Origin: Kwoniella bestiolae CBS 10118
Lineage: Eukaryota; Basidiomycota; Tremellomycetes; Tremellales; Cryptococcaceae
DNA length: 64,000 bases
Direction of reading: 5' to 3'
Assembly (NCBI RefSeq): GCF_000512585.2
Contig: NC_089243.1
Coordinates: 1,426,001-1,490,000 of the forward strand
In this document: positions 49,597-61,539 of the stretch, piece by piece
How the letters are laid out: every line of letters begins with the position of its first letter
Numbering within the stretch: the first letter of the stretch is position 1
Made by a program: the position numbers and the translations under genes
The notes under the pieces: generated by a model
Database searches by the model: none
What the model saw: only the letters and a program-made list of their open reading frames with translations
Told to the model about the DNA's origin: nothing

Positions 49597-50051
49597 GGTG
49601 CGGTATCGTCAAGTCTTCGAGTTGTCGATCGGCTTGTAGAAGCGATAGCAATGTTGAGATGTATACCTTTCAGTGTGAATGATTCCAACGTTGAGAAAGA
49701 GCAGAGAGAAAAGAAGAGGATCAAAGTGAAGTGAATGGTGAATGATGAACAGAACCGATCAACTTTCGCTCGGGTCCGAGAGAACATCTATTACCCACCT
49801 CCACCTTGCAAGTCCACTCTGTCACTCAACGAAGCAAGCTCCAACTTCTGTTGTTATAGCAATAAGTATATGCAGCCATGAGCAGAACAGTACCTCACAT
49901 TCTACCCGTCCTTCACTGTGTGAAACATCAAGGTGCATATATGCATGTTCAATAGACTACTTCTAACAAGCGATAGATGATACTACCACTTCGTAAACAT
50001 CTACCCCTCGTATCCCCCTTCACCACCACCCATCTCCGCCTAAACCTAAAC
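49597..50051. other. Promoter of ASC-1-like gene and 3' flank of PRP5
   Basis: Short intergenic stretch between two minus-strand genes. Nothing beyond promoter or 3' untranslated sequence is visible. Confidence 0.6.
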
Positions 50052-53000
50052 CTACACAGCATATCTTCCACTTCCACCCGGAGCTCTATCAGCGGTCTAC
50101 AGAAACAAGCAGAATATTAGCCACCACTTCTTCATGTTCACATACCTACACCGAAAAGACAGTAAATTGAACTCACATTAAGCGCCGCCACAGACGCCTC
50201 AACAAGATTCCGTCTAATCTCATCCACCGCCGCCCTGACCCTATGCTCATCATTACTCTCAATCAACAAGCTCAATTTCGGCTCATCTCCCGGCCCAGGC
50301 TCACTCCCAGGAGGGTAATATAACCCTTTCATCGTGATACTCGCCCCGCTGATCTCCTGTAACAACGTCATCTGCTCTTTATTCGTAGCTTTCCATCGGG
50401 CTTTCTGGGGATAATCGTTAATGGGGAAAATCGCGTGATAATCCGTCGCGTCTGGATCCTTAGTTCTGACTCCGTTACTATTAACAGGTTGGGCCAATCC
50501 AAGTTTCTCCGCCTTGGTCAATTCGATAGACTGAGTGAGTCGAGCTACCACCTTGGCCAGATTGGCTGCATCGACTGTACGTCCTTCTTTCTTTGCTTTC
50601 TCCAGGGCAGCAATCGTTTGAGCAGGAAGAGCAGCCATTGCTACTTTAGCTGTTTGAGGGTTGTTCTGTATGACTCGGTCTGGTGCGGGACCATGAATGA
50701 CTTCGACCTTGATTTCAGTAAAGGTGTAATCGGCGTCTCCCTTGTGAGCGTTCGGGTTTTCAGGTTGCTTGAATTCGGTTGTCTTGGGTTTGTAAGGTAT
50801 GACCGCTCCTTCTCTGGACGAGAGCGAGAGTGCTTCGGAAGTATCTCCATAGGTGTGTTTCTCAGCTTGATCTTTCTCGGCTCTCTTTCGTTCAATTCGC
50901 TCCAGACCTTTTCCGGCGAATCCGCTGCCTGCTGCTCTCGCTTTACCGGATTTGATCTTTCCGAGGAAGTCTGGTAAATTGAGATTAGCAGTTGGATCAC
51001 CGATCGGAGAATGTGATGAAGCCACGAGACCTGACTCACTCTCAGACATTGCCTTGAGATCATCCGGTATGAAAGCCTTACTAGCATCCAATGCTCTGAC
51101 AATATCGACCGAGAATTTCTCTTGCGCAGGAGTGATGAACGTGATACAAGTACCAGTATTCCCTGCTCGTCCCGTACGTCCGGCTCGATGCACGTAATCT
51201 TCCATGTGATTCGGACAATCGTAGTTCTACGATACACAAGACATTGATCAGCCAAAGCAGTTTCTCGCATAATCGAGCATACACGACAGCTGACAAGTAA
51301 GAATCAAACACTCACAATAACCAATTTCAATTCCTTCACATCCAACCCCCTCGCAGCAACAGAAGTAGCCACGATAATAGGTACATCACCGCTCTTGAAA
51401 TTCTTGATCGCCTCATCTCGATCGACCTGTTCCTTCCCACCATGCAACGATGCGCACACATATCCACGTTGAAGTAGATCTCGGAAAAGATCATCGGCAG
51501 ATTCCTGTCTATCCACAAATATCAATGTCCTAAAGTCATCTTCATCGTCTTTGTGCGTTTCACCCATTTCGCCCAGGATCTCTAACAGCCTGTTGAACTT
51601 CGAGTCGGGCTCTCTGACTTCTACTCGTTGGTCTATCTCAGGCGCGACGACCGATCGTCCACCAACGGTGATTTCCAGTGGTCTAATCAGGATTTTTCTA
51701 GCGAGAGATTCCATAGTCTTGGGGAATGTAGCTGAGAATAAAACTTTCTGAGCATCTGGTCGAACGTTGTTGATGATTTTCATAACTTGAGGTTCGAAAC
51801 CCATATCGAACATTCGATCAGCCTCATCCATCACTATATATGTGGTTCGACGAAGGTTGGTCACTCGTCCGTTGTTCGCGGTGAGCAAATCAATCATTCG
51901 TCCAGGTGTACATACTACGACTTCAGCACCTTTCTTCATTGCGGCGATATCTTCAGAAATGGACGATCCACCAACACAACAGGTCACCTAGAAAAGTGGC
52001 ATCAGCTGGGCTTTCTCACTGTATGCGTAAAGGTAAATGACTTACTCGGATATTAAGAACTTTCAGGAAAGACTGACATTCCTTGTATATCTGAGTTGCC
52101 AACTCTCTCGTAGGCGACATAACAACAGCTATAGGACCTTCACTCCCTGACACTGGACGTTGGTCTCGGACGTGCCTAAACATGGGAAGAAGGAACGCGA
52201 CGGTTTTACCAGATCCAGTCTTGGCGATACCAATCACATCCCGTCCAGACATGATGGCCGGTATTGCTTGAGCTTGGATGGAAGTAGGAGTAGCCCAACC
52301 ATGATGACGAATAACGTCGAGACTGAACAACATACAGTCAGCTTAGGTGGTCATTGACCGGAAAAGGGGTAGATAAAACTCACCATCCTGTCGGTAAACC
52401 GAATGCGCCCCAATTCTTGACTGGTCTAGGTGCGTCCTGACCTCTAATCTTTATACCATCCATTTCCAATCTCAGCAACTCTGCATCTTCTTCGTCCATC
52501 TCTAGTACCTCTGGAGGAGGGTTGTAAAATGCCTTTTGGAAAGGTTCATAGTCGATTTTGGAATGGTCGGGAGGTGGTAAATCCTTTTTACGCGATTTAG
52601 CAGCGGCTTGCCTGACAACTATATGTCAGTTGTATGTCCAAGTAAGAGGTAAGGATTAACTCACTGTAACAGAGCTTCAGCTTCGGCCAATTTATCTTCC
52701 ACTTTGACTTTCTCCTCCTCTTCATTATCACTATCATCCCCAGATTGTCTTAATCCCATTCTCCTCGCATCAGCTTGATTCACTTGAACGACCTGTTCCA
52801 CGTTCGTCCTCATGAATGCGTCTAATGGATCTTCTTCCTCCTCTTCTTCATCAACTTTTATCTTGCTTTCTTCCTCCTCCTTGACCTGAGGTTTCTCGTC
52901 TACATCCATCTCATTGCCGTTCCCATTAATTGTAGGCTTGATATCCTCAACAGCCAGATCATCCCCTATCTCTTCCACTTCAGCGGCACCACCACTCTGC

Positions 53001-53918
53001 ACATCGGGATTGATCTCAGGTAGATCTCCCAACTTCTGCAATTTTCTATCTCCCGAAGACTCATCATCGTCATCCAGACTGGCTGCTAAGGATCGTTTTA
53101 ACGGTGTGGGTGCGGTCCCAGCTTTGAGAGGTAATCCGATACGCGATAGGGAGAATGCAGTGGGTTTGTTCGGAAGGCCGGTTGGAGCTACGGAAGAAAT
53201 ATGTTGAGCAAGAAAGTCATAAGATTATCACAGACAGGAAAAGGAGACATTACTCACGTTTTGAGGTAGAAGCAATAGGTACACGAGCAGGACTAGCAGG
53301 TTTAGGTGAAGGTACAGAAGCAGGTTCGGGCGTAGCAGTCTTCCCTTCCTTCAAAGCTCGCTGTTTCTTCCAAGCTTCTAATCTTTCTTTCGCCTTTCTC
53401 TTCTTGTCCTCTTCGGTTTCCGGCGCAGGTGATCCAGTGGGTGTAGCATTATCCGTTAAAGGTGTTCGGACAGCTGGTAGAGGTGCTGATGATTTTCGAG
53501 GAGGTGAAGGAGAGCGTGTACGTATCCGAGAACGAGGTTCATCTCGTCTATGACTCCTGTCATCTCTTTCTCTATCTCTTGACCTGTCTCGTTCTCGCCT
53601 GTTGTCAGGATGTCTTCTGTCATCCCTCTCTTCTTTTCTCCTTCTACCAGAATCATCCTCACCGCGATATCTCTCCCTCTCCCTACTTCTGTCCCTATAC
53701 CTGTCGCGTTCTCTTTCTCTATCTCTTGAGGAGTAATGACGATCGTCATCCTCGTATCGGGAGCTTGAACCTTTTCTATCGTCAGACCTTCTCGATGAGC
53801 TACCACCGTAGGAACGCTCATACCTTCCTGAAGCTGAGGGAGAGGGGCTCCTGTGTCCTCCTCTGTGGCTGCTCCTTCTTCCTTCTGGCGAGCGGGAGCG
53901 ACGAGGAGATCTTGGCAT
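50052..53918 (-). CDS. PRP5: Pre-mRNA-processing DEAD-box helicase PRP5
   Basis: ATG 53918 (MPRSPRRSRSPEGRRS) starts a long RS/RE-rich domain (residues 1 to about 140), then acidic linkers and the conserved DPLDAFM element that binds SF3B1 in Prp5. Helicase motifs: Q motif GWATPTSIQAQAIP, I AKTGSGKT, Ia SPTRELA, Ib TPGRM, II DEAD, III SAT, V ARGLD, VI HRAGRTGR. A C-terminal region with KH-like content (ARWKATNKEQMTLLQEISGA) follows. After the last intron the final exon reads TADRAPGGSGRYAV with stop at 50052. Prp5 remodels U2 snRNP at the branch site before pre-spliceosome assembly. Full-length, all motifs intact, nuclear. About eight exons. Confidence 0.95.
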
Positions 53919-54293
53919 GGCGTGGTATTTTTGTGATGTGTTTTTACTGTATCATAGGAGAGAATAGATGTTGAAGGGGTGGCAATTGAGACAGAGCAAA
54001 GCAATTGCTAGCTAGCACGAGTGAAGTCGGACGAGTGAAAGACGGAATCAAATGCCTGGCTACGGTTAAGGGGGGTTGATAAATAAGTTCTTCAATGTTT
54101 GTATGGGAAATCGCACTGTCTCCTTCCTCCACTTTGACGCGTCCACTATATAACCTCTCGTTCATGTTGGTACTCGAGGATATAAAAACCATCATACCAC
54201 CATAATCGCAACTGGCTTTCCTCCCTACCTCCGTCATCTAGATATTCCCAATCACAAGTCAACAGGACGTACTGTCCCCCATATCTAGGCAAG
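53919..54293. promoter_or_regulatory. Divergent promoter region between PRP5 and UBR7-like gene
   Basis: A 375-bp shared upstream region of two divergent genes. A TATATAA-like sequence on the plus strand (54147-54153) and GATATAAAAACC at 54178 could serve the UBR7-like gene. No gene within it. Confidence 0.5.
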
Positions 54294-56245
54294 ATGGAAT
54301 CCCCGTCCTCTTCCACCCGCTTCACCCTCCTCCCCACCTCCTACCTAGCTTCCCAACCACCCTCATCCGAAATAACCCTCCAATCCCTCATTGACACCTC
54401 TGATCGAATGGCTGAAGAGGCCAGGGAGGCACTTCCCTACAGCTTTGACGAATGTACTTATGACAAAGGATATCTCAGGCAGAGCGTATGGTCATGTCTC
54501 GGTGAGCTTGCGCTCTCCTGACGACAACGGTTCAAGTGATAAATAGCTGACGAGATTCATCGTTTTCGGTGCTAGATTGTGGGGAGAAAGGAGTCTGTTA
54601 TGGGTGTTCGATATCATGTCATTCTGGTGAGTCTGTCTCCTCATAAATCACATGCCCCTCCTTAAGCTACTTGAGCATTGAAACGGTGAATAGCTGAAGA
54701 GATGCTTACCGCCGGTCTATACCACAGAACACCGCCTAGTAGAACTCTGGACCCGTCGTTCATTCCGCTGCGACTGTCCGACCTCCTCGACCCAACCGGA
54801 ACCAATCCCACCAGCCAAACGAAGGAGATGCGGCTTGTACCCACCTGACGAACAGCCTCAAGAACCCAATGAGAAGAACAAATATACCCAAAATTTCCAG
54901 GGGAAGTTCTGCAGGTGCGGGAGAGAGTATGACGCGGAGACGGAGACGGAGGCTATGATTTGTTGTATTGCTTGTGAGGTGAGTAGGTTCTCGCTCTTCT
55001 TTCTTGTTGGCTAGGTATATCGCAGCATTTGACGAAGCCATTCTTGTTATGAGAATGTTGCTGATTTGTTTCGCTAAATTCAGGACTGGTTTCATGAATC
55101 ATGCCTCAACCTTCGTCAATCCCCTACAGCGGCTCAAGTAATACCAGAAACAACAAGCAATACCGATCCAGCTCAACCTGTATCCATTCCGGCATCCCAG
55201 ACCAATGGTGCTGCCGGTGACGAAGAGGACGATGAGGAATTGGCCGTGCTCATTCGGTCAGACAGCTATGATGGTCTGATATGCGCCGAATGCGTGAAAG
55301 GAAATGGCTTCCTGCGAAGCCAAGCAGGTAAAGAAGGATGGATGATTATTGAGCCAGAGGAGGATCGAGGGGAGTGGAAGGTGATTGGGCGAAAGCCAAA
55401 TGTGGAGATGAAGGCCAAGGCGGTTACAGATCAAGATAACTTGAACAAGTCTGAAGCGCTCGCGAATGATGATACCGCTGAGAGGGATGTGAATGGCAAG
55501 AGGAAAGTTGAGGATGAAGACGAATATGCGGCAGGAAGTACCAAAAGGACGAAGTTGGAGAATGGACTTGCGACTCCCATTACAGCCAGTGACAAATCAA
55601 CTTCTGCCACTGAAGAAGATATTTGGAGGTGGAAGGGCAAAGGAGATATATTCCTAGCTAATGGAGTACGAGATCAACTGAAAGATCAACTTGATGTGAG
55701 TAGAGTCAATTTCTATCAGCTGTCGTATCCCCAAGTGATCTCGTTGGAACCAAAGCTGATTTCGTTGATTCATCAGGAAAAGACGGTAGTTAGTTTACCT
55801 TTCCCACTAGTTGACGAAGAGATTTACGAACCTCCAAAAGACGATGAGCAAGGTTAGTCACCCTTTCAGGACGCTTGAGTGCGCCTTATCATAGTGTAGT
55901 AGCTGATCTATGTCTTTGGTAATTGTAGACGAAACGATCGAACAAGTCACATCGAGAGTTATGACCTCCCTTCCCCGAGTGCAAGCTATAGAAGCATTAC
56001 ATGGATACCAGAAATTGAAGTGAGTATTTTTGCTTTTTAAACCCGTACAATCTATCTCCTTTGACCCATCTCTTGGCGAGAATCCTCTTCCAAACGTAGT
56101 TCGTATTCATGGCTTACCATTCTTATCGTTTGTCCGTAGAGATCGACTCAACACGATGCTTCAGGAACATGTAGCATCAGGTAAATCAGTTAGTAAAGAG
56201 GATATTGAGGATCTGTTCGAACAGCTTAAGGGGAGGAGAGAGTAG
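54294..56245 (+). CDS. UBR7: UBR7-type E3 ubiquitin ligase (UBR box plus PHD)
   Basis: ATG 54294; seven or more exons with canonical sites. Residues from about 55 form the UBR zinc finger: CTYDKGYLRQSVWSC, DCGEKGVCYGCSISCHS, EHRLVELWTRRSFRCDCP. A PHD-like finger follows: FCRCGREYDAETETE, MICCIACEDWFHESCL. Then comes an acidic insert with ICAECV, a Lys/Arg NLS-like KRKVEDEDE and STKRTK, the conserved UBR7 tail (DIWRWKGKGDIFLANG, VDEEIYEPP) and a helical C-terminus ending EDLFEQLKGRRE. In animals UBR7 monoubiquitinates histone H2B. The full domain order is present. The stretch 55694-55778 is probably an in-frame intron rather than coding, because it begins GTGAGT and ends CAG. Confidence 0.9.
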
Positions 56246-56504
56246 TATCGTTCACAAGTCAGAGATTATCCGAAAGGGGTCAAATATATTCGAGATCAAT
56301 TGTTGTAGATAGCAGATCATATGGAAATGCGTAATCGAAGGAACAAGTTGTATATAACCAGTCAGTCCCCATGAGATATAATCTGCCGTGTATACTATCA
56401 TATGCAATGTCCTCGACGATCCACAATACTGAAATATATGCATGCACCTTCCTCGCAATCAACTTCTATTCACTCTCATATTCTATCTAATACTATAATG
56501 GGTC

Positions 56505-59500
56505 CTACAAAATCGCCTGGAACCTCTCAATAGCCAATCTCAGAGTTTCAATCTCCACCTCCAAATTCTGCAACTTCTCGGAATTCTGAGTACGTACCTC
56601 CTCCTTGATGGTTGTCTCGTAATTTGGCTGTTCGATCAATTTGACCAATTTGTTCTTGTTCGATTCGACGATAGCTGATTTCTTTTGAAGTTTATCTACT
56701 TCCGCTGAGGCGTTTACTTTACCCTGTGTTGCGTAGGAGGTTAATCAGTATCTCATGATAACTTCTATGCATGGGAGGATCCAACTCACAGCAACGGGGA
56801 TATGAACGTTGATGTCCGTCGTGACGAACTCGGTACCACATCCTTTAGGTACCTCCGAATCATCCGTGATGAACTTGACGGTACCGCATCCTTTGGTAAG
56901 ACCAATGATGATTGACTCTTGAGATTCGAGAAGCTGTCTCTGTTGGGTTGTCTTGACTTGTACGATAACTATAAGAACATCAAGGTGGGATCAGTATTCA
57001 AATTCACGGGGTCAGGGTGATATCCGAAAAGCAACGTGTCCTCCATTGTATCGCAATAGCAAGTAAAAGCGGAAACGCTGACCCACCAGTGATCTTGTCC
57101 TCAACGGTCTTACCGTTCGTAGGCAAGTTGTACAATCCCACGATGGATCGTGCAGCCTTGATACATTCTACAACGACATCGAACTCGGCAGCAGCTTCAG
57201 GGAACTCTTGTTGAGAGATCTATAAAGTACCACCTCAGAATCAGCCGCGATTCACCTCTCACACAGGTTGACGTTTATAATACAAGGAGTTCGAGGTGGT
57301 CAATCAGATGCACGGCACTCACAAACTCAGGGAAAGGAGCTAACATGATAGTCTCACAACTATCACCTTGTCTTCTGGGTAATCTCTGCCACAAGTCCTC
57401 AGTGACATAAGGCATGAAGGGATGTAAGAGTTTCAAACCACCTTCGAGACATGTGTACAAGGTGTTCTGAGCGGAAAGCTTGGTTGCTGAGTCGGTGTTA
57501 GCTTCGAAGAGGGGTTTGGTCGCTTCCTGTATAAGCCCGAGAGGTGATATGAAATCAGCTTTCAATCCTTTTTCATTATGCCATGACAGCTGACTTACAA
57601 TGAAGACATCACACAAGTCATTCAAGAAGTACTGGTACGCCGCGTTGGTAGCATCTGAGAACTCTCTAGTTTCCAAAGCTTTCGATACCGCCGCAGAAGC
57701 AAGGTTGAGTTTGTGGAATAACCATTTCTCGACTAAACCTTCTTGACCGGTTGGCTACAATCATAACCACATCATCCCATCAGCTTGGACTCGCACAAGG
57801 TCGCAATGTATAGATCTGACTTACCAATGAAGAGGCATTAGGAACGAAAGTACTTTGTTGTCTTACACCATTCAAGTCTACCAAGTCCATTCGGAACAAA
57901 CAGAACTTGGTAGCGTTCCAAAGCTTGTTACAGAACTTCCTGTATCCTTCGACTCGTCCAATGTCCATGTTGATATCTCGACCTGTCCCATAAACCAAAG
58001 ATCAGCTACCTCCTGCTTTGCTACTTTGCTATTGAGATTGGAGGAGAACGTCACTTACCACCTGAAGTGTAATTACACAAGGTAAATCTCAAAGCATCCG
58101 TACCACATTGAGGGATACCCTTAGGGAACAGCTTCTTCTGACCTTCCTCAGCTTTGACAATTTCCTTCTCAGGCAAGTTACCCATTCGCAAGTCGTTGTG
58201 CAATTTCTGGAGATTTTGACCGGTAACGACATCGAGAGGATCAATGACGTTACCAAGAGATTTGGACATCTTTCTACCGTAGGCATCTCGGACCATGGGA
58301 TGACAGTAGACTTCCTTGAATGGCATTTTACCAGTGATGGTATTTCCGAAGAAGACCATTCGGGCGACCCAGAAGAATAAGATGTCCCATCCGGTCTCGA
58401 GGATTGTGTTGGGGTAGAAGTTGTCCACATCGGCAGTCTACTCAGGTATATCAGCTGACATATATTTCTGATGGGCTGATCAACTGACCTTCTCGGGCCA
58501 GCCCATTGTAGAGAAGGGCCAAAGACCAGATGAGAACCATGTATCAAGAACATCTTCATCTTGCTCAAGGGTGTACTGTCTTCCGTTCGCCTGCTCTTTA
58601 GCTTTAGCATCGGCTTCTTCGAAAGTTCGAGCGACGATCCAATTCTTGTTGTCGGCGGTCTACATGAGAAGGTATTAGCTGACTACCAGATTATACCTAT
58701 TAGCAGGCGGTACGCACATCAGGAACTTCACCATCATATTTGATGAGATAAGCTGGACATCGGTGGCCCCACCACAACTGTCTAGAGATGCACCAATCTT
58801 GCATGTTCTCCATCCATCGAACCCAGTCAGCAGCGGAATTCTTGGGTTTGATTTCGAGTTCACCGGCACGTGTTCGCTAAGAAAGGCTGTCAATATACAT
58901 CTTTTCGAAAGTGTGTCATGGACTTACCTTGAGAGCCTCCTCCGCCATAGGCTTGCAGCTGACCCACCATTGAGGTTTTAGGATTTGCTCAACGACGTCA
59001 CCTGATCGACTGCAGTACCAAATCAGCGAGGCACGTGACGAGCCACCAGAACAAACCTACGAGCAGATAGGAATTTGCATTTCATTATCCTTCTGCTCAA
59101 CGAAAAGACCCTTCTCCTTCAATGCCTTGATGATCTCGTTTCTGATGTGGAATCGTTTCATGCCCTACGGGAAAATTAGGATAAGCGCGTCCCGCATGAT
59201 ATCACGGTGACTTGCCTGGTACGGAGCGGCATTCTCGTTATATGTACCATCGTCATTCATCAAACTGATGAATTCGAGGTTATTACGTTGACCACATTCG
59301 AAATCGTTAGGATCATGAGCTGGAGTGATCTTAACGGCACCAGTACCGAATTCCATATCTACGGTGATAGCATCTGTGATGATAGGGATTCGTCGACTGT
59401 TGAAGGGGTGGACAGCGAATTTACCGTGAAGGTGCTATAACGGGTAATCAGCAAAAGTCAGTACGATCATGGTAAATGGACACTCACCTTGTATCTGGGA

Positions 59501-61205
59501 TCATCAGGATGTACAGCAATAGCGGTATCACCAAGCATGGTTTCGGGACGAGTGGTAGCGACGATGATTTTCTCATCTACCGAAGTATATTAGCTCGATT
59601 CACACGCACGCTGGAACAGAAGACTCACCAGAGTTCTCAATGGGATAAGCAAAAGACGTGATAACACCAAATTCAAACTTCTCCTTGGCATCGTAACCCT
59701 TGACGTTGAGCAGTGTTCGACCAGTCAAAGCCATTTGATCGACCTACACCATATCAACAGGTCAGCTATGGCTAACCCGTTTGAAGTAAAAGAGTCTGAT
59801 CGCTCACCTCAAGATTCGACAAACTGGTGTTCAAGTAGACACACCAATTTACCAATCGATTGGCACGGTAAAGTAATCCTTTCTCGTGCATGATGCAGAA
59901 TGTCTCTCGAACGGCTTTACTCAGTGACTGTATGATGCAGAATCTCAGCATCCCTTGGATAACAACTATTCTATTTGTTGAGATATGACTTACGTCGTTC
60001 ATGGTGAATGCGACTCTGTCCCAATCAAACGAACCACCAAGTCTTTCCATCTGATTCGTTATCTTGGCTTGGTATCTGCATGATGGTCCGTCAGCTATGA
60101 TCGATGTTTGGGAGCCAAGATCGCAAGGAAAGATTGATACACTCACTGATCTTTCCAGTCCCATACTTTCTCCAAGAACTTCTCTCTTCCATAATGATGT
60201 CTCGAGTGACCCTCAGTCTTCATCAATCTCTGTTCTACAACGGCTTGAGTAGCGATACCAGCGTGATCGTATCCAGGGAGGAAGAGCACAGTGTATCCCT
60301 GCATTCGTTTCCTGTTATGATTCTTCAAAGTCAGCTGTTATTCTCTATTCTCTGAGTGGATTTGAAAAGTACGCAGACAACGCACCATCTGATCATAGCA
60401 TCCTGAATGGAGATCGTCAAAGCGTGACCAATATGTAAGTTACCAGTAACGTTGGGGGGAGGGAAGGTGATAGAGAAAGTACCCTTTTCGAGGGGTTTTC
60501 CATCAGGCCCATAACGAGGTTTGAAGAAGCCTTTGGCGTTCCACCAATCGTAATGGGCAGCTTCGACTTGGGTTGGATCGTATCCTGCTGGAAGGTTACC
60601 AGAGACATCTGACAAACCAAATACCTCATCAGCACAACAACTTCATAATGAGAACAACCGACTAAAATGCCAACTCACCCTTCTTCTCTCCTTTAGGTGT
60701 GGTGTTCACCCACTCTTCAACAGGAGCTTCAGCTTTCTTCTCCTTCTTCTCTGATTTATCTTTCTTGGCTCCTTGAGCTACGGCAGGTCCTTTGGCAGCT
60801 TTTAAAGCGAGCTTCTCCAGTCTTTTGGCCTCTTTCTTGGCTGTATTGCGGTATCAGACACTGTCAGCTTGAAGAAGCTCGAAGGATTTGGGACAGCTGC
60901 TCACCTGCATTCTTTGACTGCTCTTTTCCTCCCTCAGCTGAACTTCCAGGAGCCACGGCTGCGGCAGCTCCTTCGGCTGGATTAGCCTGTTCGGTAGGTA
61001 AGAGGGTAGGTGGGGGCGCAACTTTCTGTTCTTCCGATGACATTTTGCGATATTCTTCGGGGCTTATGATCCTCTTTGAGCTTGAATGACTAGAAATGTA
61101 TTTTACGCTCGGACTGATATATTTTTGCAGATGAGGTTGAAAACGAAGATTGGTGGTATATCGAAAAGAGCGAGTCGAGTATTTCAGAAGGAGATGCTGA
61201 AGCAT
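56505..61205 (-). CDS. VAS1: Valyl-tRNA synthetase, mitochondrial and cytosolic forms from two starts
   Basis: About seventeen exons end with a C-terminal coiled coil (ETLRLAIERFQAIL) and stop at 56505. Class I synthetase motifs are intact: NVTGNLHIGHAL (HIGH) and GRKMSKSLGN (KMSKS). The CP1 editing domain contains VATTRPETMLGDTA and FGTGAVKITPAHDPNDFE. The anticodon-binding domain (NKLWNATKFCLF, LHPFMPYVTEDLWQRLP) follows. Two in-frame ATGs exist in exon 1: 61043 (MSSEEQKVAPPP, a cytosolic-type acidic start) and 61205, which adds 54 residues beginning MLQHLLLKYSTRSFRY, rich in Arg, Ser and Tyr with no acidic residues until the end, typical of a mitochondrial presequence. Yeast VAS1 makes both enzymes this way. 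Charges tRNA-Val and edits mischarged Thr. Confidence 0.97.
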
Positions 61206-61539
61206 ATACCTTGATACTCGAGTCGACTCGTTTTTGAGGAGTGGTTATGGAGACAAAGGGAGGGTTAAAGGAGTAAGATGTAGCAAGGATTGGATATTTT
61301 GAATGACTCGTACATCAGTCTCAAAAAAGTCGAAAGAGTCGGATAAAGACATGTTGAACAATCATGGTATGATTGATGCAAAGTGGGTAACCTATATAAA
61401 TCGTGAATAATAAGACGCGATCCAGGCGTCATTGATAATCCCAATCGCATGTATCCATCTCAACTGTCATTGTTATTGTTCTCGCATCTATCTCTATCTA
61501 CGTATCCTCATCTCCCATGTGCCTGTATACATATCCAAG
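61206..61539. promoter_or_regulatory. Divergent promoter region between VAS1 and AP-2 mu
   Basis: A 334-bp region serving both genes. actcgagtcgactcg near 61215 is an interrupted palindrome of GACTC/GAGTC units, with a related gagcgagtcgag inside the VAS1 presequence exon. CT-rich leader precedes the AP-2 mu start. Confidence 0.45.

Noticed and set aside
50435..50977. 180-codon plus-strand open frame
   Set aside because: Antisense to the PRP5 C-terminal exon.
53462..53974. 170-codon plus-strand open frame
   Set aside because: Exactly antisense to the RS/RE-rich coding exon of PRP5; repetitive codons there keep the opposite strand open.
55694..55778. Treating this stretch as coding in the UBR7-like gene
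   Set aside because: It begins GTGAGT and ends CAG; removal keeps the frame and matches the family better, so an in-frame intron is preferred.
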